From positions 2,604,001-2,668,000 of the forward strand of contig NZ_QUOU01000001.1 in NCBI RefSeq assembly GCF_003390335.1: a DNA stretch of 64,000 nucleotides, given 5' to 3'. Origin of the DNA: Thalassotalea euphylliae. Lineage in GTDB: Bacteria > Pseudomonadota > Gammaproteobacteria > Enterobacterales > Alteromonadaceae. Of this stretch, positions 24,899-34,137 are shown in pieces. How positions within the stretch are numbered: position 1 is the stretch's first letter; every line of letters starts with the position of its first letter. Under the pieces are notes generated by a model, which saw nothing but the letters and a program-made list of their open reading frames with translations, had not been told where the DNA came from and made no database searches. The position numbers and the translations under genes were made by a program.

Positions 24899-25702
24899 TT
24901 GACTAACCCAATCGACGATAATATTCCGAGCATTAAGCCTGATCTTGATCAGGTAGAAGCCTACCGCAGTACAAAAAAGCCGAGCAAAGCAGGTTCTTCA
25001 ACACCGCCAAGCACGCCAAATGAGCCAAGCCAACCAGCGCCTAAGAAACGCTCTGCGTTTAGTATCTTAAACAATCTAGTAATTTACGGCGTGATTGCAG
25101 CTGGCGGTTACTGGGCATTTCAACAAGATGTAAAACGCGAGCAGGAACTTATTTCCGCAGAGAACCGCATTCTTGACCTAGAACGTCAGCTATCAGCGAC
25201 TGATGAAGAAATGGGTGAATCAACGGTTGCGATGCGCGCGAAACTTGAAGGTTTAATCGAAAAGACTGACAAGCTTTGGAGCGAGATGGACAAGCTGTGG
25301 GCATCGGCATGGCGTAAAAACCAAGCACAGATTAAAGAGCTGCGTTCAAAAACCATCAAAACCGAAAATAAACTGACCGAAACCAACACAGAAATTCTCA
25401 CGAATAAAACTGCAATTATTGAGCTAGGCGACAAACAAAGTGCAACAGCATTTAATATCAATGCACTTACCGATCAACTGGGTAAGGCTCAGTCGGTGAA
25501 ACAAGAGATTGAAAAGCTTGCGAGTCAGTTAACTAGTTTGGAAAACAAATCATCGAGTCGTGATCAACAGCAAATAGAATTAGCAACTATGGTGGCTGAG
25601 CTTGATACGTCAGTGAAGCTATTGATTGAGCGCATGGAACGACCAGCAGCAAATAGTGCTTCGACCAGCAAATCAGCAGCTACACCGACACCTGCGCAAT
25701 AA
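24899..25702 (+). CDS. Coiled-coil inner-membrane protein, unknown function
   Basis: The protein is 267 residues from a TTG start preceded by AGGA at 9-base spacing; no ATG occurs in frame near the beginning. The order is a disordered Pro/Ser/Thr-rich cytoplasmic segment (about residues 1-50), one transmembrane helix (about 56-74, LVIYGVIAAGGYWAF), then a long heptad-rich coiled coil to about residue 245 and a Ala/Ser/Thr/Pro-rich tail. A single-pass protein with a long periplasmic coiled coil suggests a structural, scaffold or tether role in the envelope, but no family was recognised. A bidirectional terminator separates it from the convergent FadL-type gene. Confidence 0.75.
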   Translation: MTNPIDDNIPSIKPDLDQVEAYRSTKKPSKAGSSTPPSTPNEPSQPAPKKRSAFSILNNLVIYGVIAAGGYWAFQQDVKREQELISAENRILDLERQLSATDEEMGESTVAMRAKLEGLIEKTDKLWSEMDKLWASAWRKNQAQIKELRSKTIKTENKLTETNTEILTNKTAIIELGDKQSATAFNINALTDQLGKAQSVKQEIEKLASQLTSLENKSSSRDQQQIELATMVAELDTSVKLLIERMERPAANSASTSKSAATPTPAQ

Positions 25703-25732
25703 CGCAAACGTTACCAGCCAACTCGTTTAAAC

Positions 25733-25762
25733 AAAAATGCCAATCATATGATTGGCATTTTT
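25733..25762. terminator. Bidirectional terminator
   Basis: A perfect 30-bp palindrome (AAAAATGCCAATCAT and its complement) with T runs on both strands. It separates the coiled-coil gene (+) from the FadL-type gene (-), which end 31 and 22 bases away. Confidence 0.92.
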
Positions 25763-25783
25763 GTTTGTGTCACTAAGGTGTAA

Positions 25784-27265
25784 CTACAACCAGTAATTGA
25801 GCTGCACAGACAATAGGTGAACGTTAGTGTCATAGTCAGCGGTTAAATTAGCATTGGTTATACGCTGATCTTGCACATTATATTCAAACTCATTAATGCT
25901 AGTGTCTTTCATCCACATATAGCCATAGGCTAAATCTAGCGTCCAATCACTATTTAGTTGCCAATTACCACCAATAGTCCACCAAATACGGTCATCCGTT
26001 GGAATACGTGCCGTTCTGCGCTCTTGTGGAATTGGGCTGGTGTCATATGCCACACCCGTTTTCAATTTAACCTGAGACGACCATTGGTAAGTCACACCAA
26101 GCGCTAATGCAAAAGTGTCTTCCCACTTTTCTGGTATATAAGCAATGTAGCCATCTTCGTTTAAGTCAGCTTCTGTTACTTGAGAAATAGCGCCAGATTC
26201 TTGTTCGCTAATAATACTGATATTGTCGAACTCACTCCAATCCATCCATTGCAATGATGCTTGTACCGATAGTTCAGGGGACAAAGCTTGATTCACACTA
26301 ATCGAAAAGTTTTGTGGCAGGGTTAGCTCCATTTGTGCCGCTTCTTTTTCAAGTGGTGACGAAGCTAATAAACCAGTATTTAAATCAACAGCGGGTAACT
26401 CAGGAGCAACGATAAATAAATCATCACGCCCGCCAGCGGCAGCGCCAACAATAGGCACATTCGTAATTTCAAAATCGTTCGCTAAGGTTAGATCGATTGC
26501 TGAGTTGTAAACAAACGCAATGCTTGTTGAACGATTTGGCTGCCACAGTGCTCCTAATGTGGCACTAACCGCCCAATCGCTACTATCTAACTCATACTGA
26601 ATATCACAGTAATTACTATTGTGAACATCACCTAACCCCAGTGGAGCATAGGCAGCATTAATAAAGTCAGCGTTCTCACAAAGACCACCTATATCTTTAA
26701 ACGCAGTTAAGCGCCCCTCTGCATACGAAACGCTAACACCAAGACCTACCGAGAATTGCTCGGAAACTTGATACGCGAGAGTTGGCTGTAAACTGATAAT
26801 GGTTAATTCAGTGTCTTGTGCGAAGTTTCGGCCGATAAAGTTTTCATCGTAAGTGCTTGAAATAGCGGCTGGCGCATAAAGGCCGACACCCCATGCCCAT
26901 TTGTCGTTAATTGGCGAGGCGTAAAAAGCATACGGCACCACTTCACTAATATCAAAGTCGCCACTAGTTTCTCCCGAAACAGGTTGACCCAGTACGTTGG
27001 TGGCCGACACATTGGAATATTCAGACTGCCCAAAGATATACCCACCGCCGATGGATAAACTAGCACGTGATAGTTGTGTTAACCCAGCAGGATTGGAATA
27101 CACGATGGAAGCATCTTCAACTACTGCGCCACGACCAGCATAAGCATTGCCCATGCTACTGGTGGATTGTTCATATATTTTAAAGCCTGCGGCTTGGGTA
27201 ATGTGAGAAAATGAAGATGAAAGAAGAAGAGAGCTAATAATAATTGATAATTTTTTATACTGCAT
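25784..27265 (-). CDS. FadL/TodX-type outer-membrane transport protein
   Basis: The 493-residue outer-membrane barrel has a signal peptide ending near SHITQA. It is followed directly by AGFKIYEQSTSSMGNAYAGRGAVVEDASIVYSNPAGL, the N-terminal hatch of the FadL family with its NPAG motif. Alternating beta strands continue to a final strand LLSVQLNYWL. FadL proteins admit long-chain fatty acids or other hydrophobic molecules through the outer membrane. The gene is single. Its 5' side is a 0.57-kb gap. It is one of two predicted hydrophobic-compound outer-membrane proteins in the window, the other being the DUF1302 protein at 39-41 kb. Confidence 0.92.
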   Translation of the reverse strand: MQYKKLSIIISSLLLSSSFSHITQAAGFKIYEQSTSSMGNAYAGRGAVVEDASIVYSNPAGLTQLSRASLSIGGGYIFGQSEYSNVSATNVLGQPVSGETSGDFDISEVVPYAFYASPINDKWAWGVGLYAPAAISSTYDENFIGRNFAQDTELTIISLQPTLAYQVSEQFSVGLGVSVSYAEGRLTAFKDIGGLCENADFINAAYAPLGLGDVHNSNYCDIQYELDSSDWAVSATLGALWQPNRSTSIAFVYNSAIDLTLANDFEITNVPIVGAAAGGRDDLFIVAPELPAVDLNTGLLASSPLEKEAAQMELTLPQNFSISVNQALSPELSVQASLQWMDWSEFDNISIISEQESGAISQVTEADLNEDGYIAYIPEKWEDTFALALGVTYQWSSQVKLKTGVAYDTSPIPQERRTARIPTDDRIWWTIGGNWQLNSDWTLDLAYGYMWMKDTSINEFEYNVQDQRITNANLTADYDTNVHLLSVQLNYWL

Positions 27266-27833
27266 AAATTGTTGTAATACTGTTGTAATGCAATTTCATC
27301 TTATAACTGATGAATAATATTTCAAACAAGTATTTATACTATTTAAACGATAATTAGCACATACGAACAATATTCACCCACATTGTACTTTTGCTATTCA
27401 AAATCATCCTCCAAAAGCCAGCTTTTACAAACACTGAACAATTTTTATGCTTTATAAACAATGGATTATTTTATATAAAACACGCTCAAATATACTTTTT
27501 TAAAGCCCATCGAATTGCAAAATTAAATGATTAACAGACTAAATCAAAGGAGTAAGTTCGGCGTTAACTAGCGACTCAAAAAGTATTCACCGACTTGGCG
27601 ATGCTGAATACCAAGCGTAATTACCCAGCCAATATGCATATTTATTCTATCGAAACTAATGAAGTAATCAGCAGCTAAAAAAGGAGCAGAGCTGAATTAT
27701 CACGAGGTAAGGCGAAACCTTTATCGCCGAGATAATAAGATTTCAACCTCAGCTTCACATCAAGCTGGGGTTGAAAAGAAGTGAGCAAAGCTTAACTGTT
27801 GCTAGCTTATTCTAGGTGAGAGTAACGATTCAC
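27266..27833. other. Gene-free gap with stem-loops
   Basis: The left part must carry the FadL-type gene promoter (minus strand) and is very AT-rich. The right part (about 27600-27790) holds several inverted repeats, including GGCGA / TCGCC (27711-27727) and the strong stem at 27742-27775 listed separately. No coding frame was seen. Confidence 0.5.
27742..27775 (-). terminator. Probable pyrD terminator hairpin
   Basis: A 14-bp stem with one G-T pair (TTCAACCTCAGCTT / AAGCTGGGGTTGAA) and a 6-base loop lies 59 bases beyond the pyrD stop. On the minus strand it is followed by ATCTTATTAT, a weak T tail. It could also belong to a small RNA. Confidence 0.45.
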
Positions 27834-28844
27834 TTATAGCGCATCGACGATATCTTTAACCAGTTTTGGCCCTTCATAAATAAAGCCAGTATAAACTTGT
27901 ACCAGCGAGGCGCCTGCAGCAAGCTTTTCTTTCGCATCTTCGGCAGATTGAATGCCACCAACACCAATAATTGGCAGTTGCCCTGCTAAGGCTTGTGCCA
28001 GTTGCTTAATCACAATCGTGCTTTGTTCTTTGACTGGGGCGCCGCTTAAACCGCCTTGCTCATCACCATGTGGTAAATGCGCAACTTTATCGCGAGCCAG
28101 TGTGGTATTAGTCGCAATTACCGCATCAATCTCATTTGTTTTTAAGCAATCAGCAATACCTTCAACTTCTTCTTGGGTCAAATCTGGTGCGATCTTTACC
28201 GCGACTGGCACATATTTACCGTATTGCTCAGCCAGTGATTTTTGCTCAATTTTTAAGGCAGCAAGCAACTCATTTAACGCTTCACCATATTGCAATGAGC
28301 GCAAACCTGGGGTATTGGGCGAAGAAATATTAACCGTAATATAACTAGCGTAATCATAGACTTTACGCATGCAGTGAATGTAATCATCTTTTGCATTTTC
28401 TTCTGGTGTATCTTTATTTTTACCAATATTAATGCCTAACACACCTTTGAAATTGGCTTTTCGCACTTGCTCTACCAAGTAATCAACGCCCTTGTTGTTA
28501 AATCCCATACGGTTAATCACAGCATTTGCCTCTTCTAACCGAAAAATGCGTGGTTTAGGATTGCCCGGTTGAGGTCTCGGCGTAATGGTACCAATTTCAA
28601 CAAAGCCAAACCCCATCGCAGCAAAGGCTTGGATACATTCACCGTTTTTATCAAGCCCAGCCGATAAGCCAACAGGGTTAGGAAAGCGAATTCCCATGAC
28701 TTCAACTGGCTTATCTTGCACAGTTTGTTTGTACACGGCCTTTAATGGTGAGTTTCCGGTTAGATGTAGCCCTTTAATCGCGAAGTTATGAATAGCTTCT
28801 GGATCAATTTGAAACATCATCTTTCGAATCGCCGAATACAACAT
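27834..28844 (-). CDS. pyrD: Dihydroorotate dehydrogenase (quinone), class 2
   Basis: PyrD oxidises dihydroorotate to orotate in pyrimidine synthesis and passes electrons to membrane quinones. The 336 residues equal the E. coli enzyme length. An amphipathic N-terminus (MLYSAIRKMMFQIDPEAIHNFAIKG) that touches the membrane marks class 2. NPVGLSAGLDKNGE, GFVEIGTITPRPQPGNPKPRIFRL, VNISSPNTPGLR with the catalytic Ser, and the FMN-binding GVGGI and ASLVQVYTGFIYEGP follow. It is a single gene, with the GDH terminator just upstream. Confidence 0.97.
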   Translation of the reverse strand: MLYSAIRKMMFQIDPEAIHNFAIKGLHLTGNSPLKAVYKQTVQDKPVEVMGIRFPNPVGLSAGLDKNGECIQAFAAMGFGFVEIGTITPRPQPGNPKPRIFRLEEANAVINRMGFNNKGVDYLVEQVRKANFKGVLGINIGKNKDTPEENAKDDYIHCMRKVYDYASYITVNISSPNTPGLRSLQYGEALNELLAALKIEQKSLAEQYGKYVPVAVKIAPDLTQEEVEGIADCLKTNEIDAVIATNTTLARDKVAHLPHGDEQGGLSGAPVKEQSTIVIKQLAQALAGQLPIIGVGGIQSAEDAKEKLAAGASLVQVYTGFIYEGPKLVKDIVDAL

Positions 28845-28889
28845 GGTTTTCCTCTTTTGTGTTTAATTATTTGTTTGCCTAAACGATAC

Positions 28890-28919
28890 AAAAAGTCCCC
28901 GCTAGGCAGGGACTTTTTT
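28890..28919 (-). terminator. Terminator of the NAD-GDH gene
   Basis: A 10-bp stem AAAAAGTCCC / GGGACTTTTT with a 9-base loop and T runs on both strands, 11 bases past the GDH stop codon. It also insulates pyrD. Confidence 0.92.
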
Positions 28920-28929
28920 CATTTTTTAA

Positions 28930-31900
28930 TTATGCCGCTGTGTGTAAACTCAACAGCATAAGCTCTCTTAACGCGACAGAGAATTTGGCAAACTCATGTG
29001 TCGGTGACATTCTAAAGTCAGCCAGAATATGTTGCCAGCGCTCAAGTGGTTGTGCGCTCTGCTCAAACCATTGCGCCAGCAATGCATCACTGTCGTTGCT
29101 GTTTGCATCAACTTTCAAGGCCACAATAGTAATCGCTCTTTGCTGCCAGTCAAGTTCTTCCCTAAATGACGCTCTCGCGAGTGCTTGCCAGTGGTTCGCT
29201 ACTGGCTGCTTAGTAATCTGATCTAAGAACCAGTGCAGGTCTAAGCGATCGCCCAGTTTAAAGTAAAGCTCAGCGATAAACTCAATTGAACGACCATCTG
29301 TTGCCGCAATTTCCGCAATATCCATCACTGAGAATAAAGTACTCAGTTGAGAAATTCGCTTCGCTGTTTTCTTTGGCACACCCGCTTTCACAAGGTCAGC
29401 TTCAACGTGAGTTAATTGCTCTACTTCATCGGCAGCCATATACTTATTCAAGTTTTTCGCTAATGTTTCGAACGTTGGGCGATAGAAATCAATCGCTTGT
29501 TGGATATCCATACCTTTGTCGCGATGTCTCAGGAACCAACGCGTGGCACGGCGAACATTACGGCGCAATTGGAACAACATTTCCGTTTGCACTAAGGTTT
29601 CAATCTTATTGTCTAGTGCGGCGATATCTTGCCAGACTGCGCCCATCTCAAATACTTCGCTCGCCATAGTGTAGCAATTGGCAACTTCGGCAACACTAGC
29701 GCCAGTTTCTTCTTGCATACGGTTAACGAAGTTGAAACCCATGTCGTTGCCAAGTTTGTTGGCAAGCTTAGTCGCAATGATTTCTGCACGCAGCGGGTGA
29801 TCTTGCATTTGTGCACTGTATTTTTCTTGCAATAAGCGAGGGAATGCACCAATCAACAAGCGATCGTGGTATGGGTTTTTGGTGATTTCTTCACAAACGA
29901 GATCTTCTTTCAATACCATTTTGCTGTAGGCAAGTAGTACTGATAGCTCTGGACGAGTTAGGCCATTGTTTTGTGCCAAACGCTCAGCAATTTCATCGTC
30001 ACTTGGAATAAATTCTAAACCGCGATCTAGTTTGCCATCACGCTCCAACCCGTGAATAAAGCGTGTTTGCTCCTTCAACTGCTGCGCGCCGCGCATTGCG
30101 GTAATCGACAATGAATGCGTTTGATCATAACAGTCTTGCAACACGATCTCTGACACTTCATCCGTCATATCGTAAAGCAGTTGGTTGCGTTGCTTAACGG
30201 TTAAATCACCACTTTGTACCAAGCCATTAAGCAAAATTTTGATGTTAACTTCGTTATCTGAACAGTCAACACCACCCACATTATCCACCGAGTCGGCATT
30301 AATACGGCCGCCGTTGGCCGCGTATTCGATTCGACCTAACTGTGTAAGACCTAAGTTGCCGCCTTCACCGACGACTTTTGCTTGTAATTCACTGCCGTTG
30401 ATACGCAAAGCATCGTTGGCGCGATCGCCAACTTCTAAGTGACTTTCAGTGCCACCTTTAACGTAAGTGCCGATACCACCATTCCACAACAGGTCGACTT
30501 TCATCTTCAAAATGGCTTTGATCAAGTCGTTCGGCGCCATGCTTTGCTTTTGCGTGCCGATCATTTTCTTGATCTGTGGTGTTAACTTAATTGATTTTGC
30601 CGCACGGCTGAAAATACCACCACCTTCAGAAATCAGCTCCTTGTTGTAATCTTCCCACGTACAACCTGGTAAATTAAATAGGCGCTCACGCTCTTTGTAA
30701 GTTGTCGAAGCAACGGGATCTGGGTCAATAAAGATGTGCATATGGTTAAACGCCGCTTGTAAACGAATATGCTTAGATAACAACATACCGTTACCAAATA
30801 CGTCACCAGCCATGTCACCAACACCAATTGCCGTGAAATCTGTTGTTTGACAATCGATATCCATTTCACGGAAATGACGTTTAACTGACTCCCACGCGCC
30901 TTTTGCGGTGATCCCCATACCTTTGTGGTCGTAACCTACGCTGCCACCTGAGGCAAAGGCGTCGCCCATCCAGAAGTTGTACTCATCTGAAATACCATTG
31001 GCGATATCAGAAAAGGTTGCTGTACCTTTATCAGCTGCAACCACTAAGTAAGGGTCATCTTCGTCGTGACGAACCACGTCAACTGGCGGGATAATATCGC
31101 CTTTAATAATGTTGTCAGTAATGTCTAACAAGCCGCGAATAAATGTTTTGTAGCACGCTTGACCTGCTTCGAAAATTTCTTGGCGCGTGCCGCCAACAGG
31201 TAATTGTTTACAAACGAAGCCACCTTTCGCACCAACCGGTACAATCACAGTATTTTTAACTTGCTGTGCTTTTACTAGGCCGAGTACTTCGGTACGAAAA
31301 TCTTCGCGGCGATCTGACCAACGCAAACCACCACGAGCGACTTTACCACCACGCAAGTGCACACCCTCAACTTGTGGAGAGTAAACGAAAATTTCAAATT
31401 TCGGCATTGGCAGCGGCATTTCAGAAATTTGCTCAGGCAAAATTTTGAACGAGATGTAAGACTTGTCTTGCTTACTGCCATCTTTTTGGAAGTAGTTAGT
31501 ACGAATTGTCGCGTTAATCATCTCAACGAAACGACGAATAATACGGTCATCGTCAAGATTAGCAACGGTATCTAGCGATTGTTCGATTTCATCTAATAGC
31601 TTGTTGACCGCTTTGTCTGTGCGCTTAGCAGCAGGGGCAAAACGCAGGTTAAACAATTTAACCAAAAGCTCTGCCAAATTTGGATAGCGAGAAAAGGTAT
31701 CTTCTACGTAGCTTTGGCTGAATGTCCCACCAATTTGACGCTCGTATTTAGCGAATGCGCGAATAATAGATACTTCACGGCCCGCTAAGCCGGCACCTAA
31801 AATCAAGCGGTTGAAGCCATCGTCTTCCAATTGACCAGCCCATACTTTCGCAAAGGCGTCTTGGAACAACATTTGAACTTGCTCTAAATTGAACTCGCGA

Positions 31901-33768
31901 TCGCCAGTTAACAACATAGAGAAGTCTAGAATCCAGCACATTTCACCATCGGCAGTGCGAATTGCATATGGACTCTCACCAATCACGCGCAGACCAAAGT
32001 TTTCCAACATAGGTAATACATCAGAAAGATGTAACGGCTCGCCCTTGTGGAACAGCTTTAATTTAACGAAGCGGCTACCAGATTTTTCTTCCTGCGGTTG
32101 ATAAAACAGCATTTCAAGCGGACAGCTCTCGCATACCGATTCAAGCTTCTCAATATCAACGATTGCTGTGCCCGGTAGCACTTCATCTTTATATGATTGC
32201 GGGAATTTTGAGTACTTACGACTCAAGGCTTTACCTTCCGACTCACCTTTGTGAGTGTTGAGTAACGCGGAAAGCTTATCATCCCAACTTCGGGCGGCTT
32301 CGTTCAAATTCTTTTCAATTTCTTTCACGTTGATATCTGCTTTTGTGTGATCGACACGAACAATGTAATGGGTTCTCGCTTGCACTGATTCAGAGAAGTA
32401 AGTGTTAAATTCAACCTCTTCTTTACTGCCAAATGCTTCGCTTAATAGCTGCTGCGTTTGAATGCGCAGTTTGGTGTTGTAACGCTCTCTTGGCACGTAA
32501 ACCATGCACGAGTAGAAACGTGAAAAAGCATCACGGCGCACAAACAAGCCAGTGTAATCACGCTCTTGCATTTGTAAAATGCCTTTGACGTTTTGCAGTA
32601 ATTCAACAACGCTTGATTGTAAAATCTCATCACGAGGGTAAGTTTCAAGGATATTGATCAAGGTTTTGTATGCGTGCGAGCCCGGTGCAAAGCCTGAGAG
32701 TTCACATACACCAGCAACCTTTGATTTAATCAAAGGTAAGTCTAACGCACTGTTGGTGTAGTACGCTGAGCCAAACAAGCCGATAAAACGCTCTTCACCG
32801 ACGACATTACCTTTGTCGTCAAAACGCTTAATACCAATGTAATCAAGGTGTGCAGGCCGATGCACACGTGAGCGAGAATTGGTTTTTGTTAAAATAAGTA
32901 AGCTATCACCTAACGCAACTTCTCTAGCTGTTTCACTTAACGTTGAGATCAGGCGTTGTTCAGTGCCCTTTGAATTTTTCATCAAGCCTAGGCTTGAGTC
33001 GACATTCGCCGCAAGCGCCATGTCGCCTTTTAACGTTTTAATGTCGTAGGAGCGGTAGCCCATCAAGGTAAAATGATTGTTTGCGATCCACTCTAAAAAC
33101 TCTAATGAATCCTGCTTTTCTTGGTCAGAGCAAGGTACTTTTGCTTTTTTTACATCGGCAACAACTGCTTGCAGCTTTTTGAGCATTGGCTGCCAATCTG
33201 AAACCGTTAGTGAAATATCACTCACTACCGAGTGTAAATCGTCAGCAATTGCCTTTAATACTTTACTGTCGTCTTGGCGATCGATTTCAATAAAGAAAAC
33301 CGTTTCTACTTTACTGCTTCTCAGTTTTTTCTCACCTGACGCGCCTAGTTGTTTTATTTGTTTTTTGGCATCACGCACTACTTGCATCGGCGTATTGATC
33401 ATTAAATGCGGCGAAACACCTTGGCGATTCAGTGCAATTCTCAGTGAATCAACTAAAAATGGCATGTCAGCCACAATAACTTCAATAATGGTGTGGCTAG
33501 ATTTCCAGCCGTGTTTCGACACTTCTGGATTGAAAACTTTGATCACTGGGGTCTCATCTTGATGACCGTTAAGTGAATTCCACAGACTCATGGTTGCGCC
33601 GTATAAATCGCTATCGTTGCGATTAGCTAAGTCTGTCGTTGAAATATTTCCGTATAGCAATTGAGCAAAGTGCTCAACTAACGCCGCAGTTTCCGCGGGT
33701 ACTTTTTGTTGGATAGATTGAGCTACGTTAGTTAATAAAACTGAGGGTAAACCGTCTACGAACGCCAT
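28930..33768 (-). CDS. gdhB: Large NAD-specific glutamate dehydrogenase (GDH180/GdhB type)
   Basis: This 1612-residue enzyme belongs to the L_180 class of NAD-dependent glutamate dehydrogenases, which mainly degrade glutamate to 2-oxoglutarate and ammonia. The catalytic core lies in the middle to C-terminal half: KGGFVCKQLP with the catalytic Lys, RGGLRWSDRREDFRTEVLGLVKAQ, GDMAGDVFGNGMLLS for NAD, and LWNGGIGTYVKGG. The long N-terminal region (about 700 residues) carries the ACT-like regulatory folds known in this class. AAGGA precedes the ATG at 7-base spacing. The gene is alone between terminators. The length is typical of the class (about 1600). Confidence 0.96.
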   Translation of the reverse strand: MAFVDGLPSVLLTNVAQSIQQKVPAETAALVEHFAQLLYGNISTTDLANRNDSDLYGATMSLWNSLNGHQDETPVIKVFNPEVSKHGWKSSHTIIEVIVADMPFLVDSLRIALNRQGVSPHLMINTPMQVVRDAKKQIKQLGASGEKKLRSSKVETVFFIEIDRQDDSKVLKAIADDLHSVVSDISLTVSDWQPMLKKLQAVVADVKKAKVPCSDQEKQDSLEFLEWIANNHFTLMGYRSYDIKTLKGDMALAANVDSSLGLMKNSKGTEQRLISTLSETAREVALGDSLLILTKTNSRSRVHRPAHLDYIGIKRFDDKGNVVGEERFIGLFGSAYYTNSALDLPLIKSKVAGVCELSGFAPGSHAYKTLINILETYPRDEILQSSVVELLQNVKGILQMQERDYTGLFVRRDAFSRFYSCMVYVPRERYNTKLRIQTQQLLSEAFGSKEEVEFNTYFSESVQARTHYIVRVDHTKADINVKEIEKNLNEAARSWDDKLSALLNTHKGESEGKALSRKYSKFPQSYKDEVLPGTAIVDIEKLESVCESCPLEMLFYQPQEEKSGSRFVKLKLFHKGEPLHLSDVLPMLENFGLRVIGESPYAIRTADGEMCWILDFSMLLTGDREFNLEQVQMLFQDAFAKVWAGQLEDDGFNRLILGAGLAGREVSIIRAFAKYERQIGGTFSQSYVEDTFSRYPNLAELLVKLFNLRFAPAAKRTDKAVNKLLDEIEQSLDTVANLDDDRIIRRFVEMINATIRTNYFQKDGSKQDKSYISFKILPEQISEMPLPMPKFEIFVYSPQVEGVHLRGGKVARGGLRWSDRREDFRTEVLGLVKAQQVKNTVIVPVGAKGGFVCKQLPVGGTRQEIFEAGQACYKTFIRGLLDITDNIIKGDIIPPVDVVRHDEDDPYLVVAADKGTATFSDIANGISDEYNFWMGDAFASGGSVGYDHKGMGITAKGAWESVKRHFREMDIDCQTTDFTAIGVGDMAGDVFGNGMLLSKHIRLQAAFNHMHIFIDPDPVASTTYKERERLFNLPGCTWEDYNKELISEGGGIFSRAAKSIKLTPQIKKMIGTQKQSMAPNDLIKAILKMKVDLLWNGGIGTYVKGGTESHLEVGDRANDALRINGSELQAKVVGEGGNLGLTQLGRIEYAANGGRINADSVDNVGGVDCSDNEVNIKILLNGLVQSGDLTVKQRNQLLYDMTDEVSEIVLQDCYDQTHSLSITAMRGAQQLKEQTRFIHGLERDGKLDRGLEFIPSDDEIAERLAQNNGLTRPELSVLLAYSKMVLKEDLVCEEITKNPYHDRLLIGAFPRLLQEKYSAQMQDHPLRAEIIATKLANKLGNDMGFNFVNRMQEETGASVAEVANCYTMASEVFEMGAVWQDIAALDNKIETLVQTEMLFQLRRNVRRATRWFLRHRDKGMDIQQAIDFYRPTFETLAKNLNKYMAADEVEQLTHVEADLVKAGVPKKTAKRISQLSTLFSVMDIAEIAATDGRSIEFIAELYFKLGDRLDLHWFLDQITKQPVANHWQALARASFREELDWQQRAITIVALKVDANSNDSDALLAQWFEQSAQPLERWQHILADFRMSPTHEFAKFSVALRELMLLSLHTAA

Positions 33769-34072
33769 GTCGCTTTCCTTTTGGATAAAACGCGTTGAGT
33801 AATTATTGTCTTGGTTAAAACACCATCTCGTATTCGAAGATTTAGCGGACTCGTACTTATCATTATTGTTATTTCAGGCGCAGCATAAATGAACGAAAAA
33901 ACAAGCGAACTGTGCTTTACATAGCCTATTCTGTTCAGCATAGACTAACGGCGGCAATTTTATTAAGAAACTTAGGGTTTTGCGAGTTCTTTTTTAGTGC
34001 AAAAGCTCACTGTTGCACCAAATTAGACAAGCTCATTGTCGAGGGGTAATTGATTATTCAGAAGGGATAAAT
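33769..34072. other. Leader region of the GDH gene
   Basis: About 300 bases without a gene; it must hold the minus-strand promoter of the GDH gene. A short inverted repeat GTGCAA / TTGCAC (33997-34018) is present and could be an operator. Nothing else recognisable. Confidence 0.4.
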
Positions 34073-34098
34073 AGAAAATGGCCTTTCGGCCATTTTCT
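34073..34098 (-). terminator. Terminator of the RND/DUF1302 cluster
   Basis: A perfect 11-bp stem AGAAAATGGCC / GGCCATTTTCT with a 4-base loop lies 40 bases after the permease stop codon. The T-rich part is within the stem. Confidence 0.8.
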
Positions 34099-34137
34099 TG
34101 GTTAATTATGCAGGTCTATCAAACCGAACATAGTTGT

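Noticed and set aside
33077..33562. 161-codon plus-strand open frame
   Set aside because: Lies wholly antisense to the NAD-GDH gene; low-complexity Ser/Thr/Phe-rich translation without a ribosome site.
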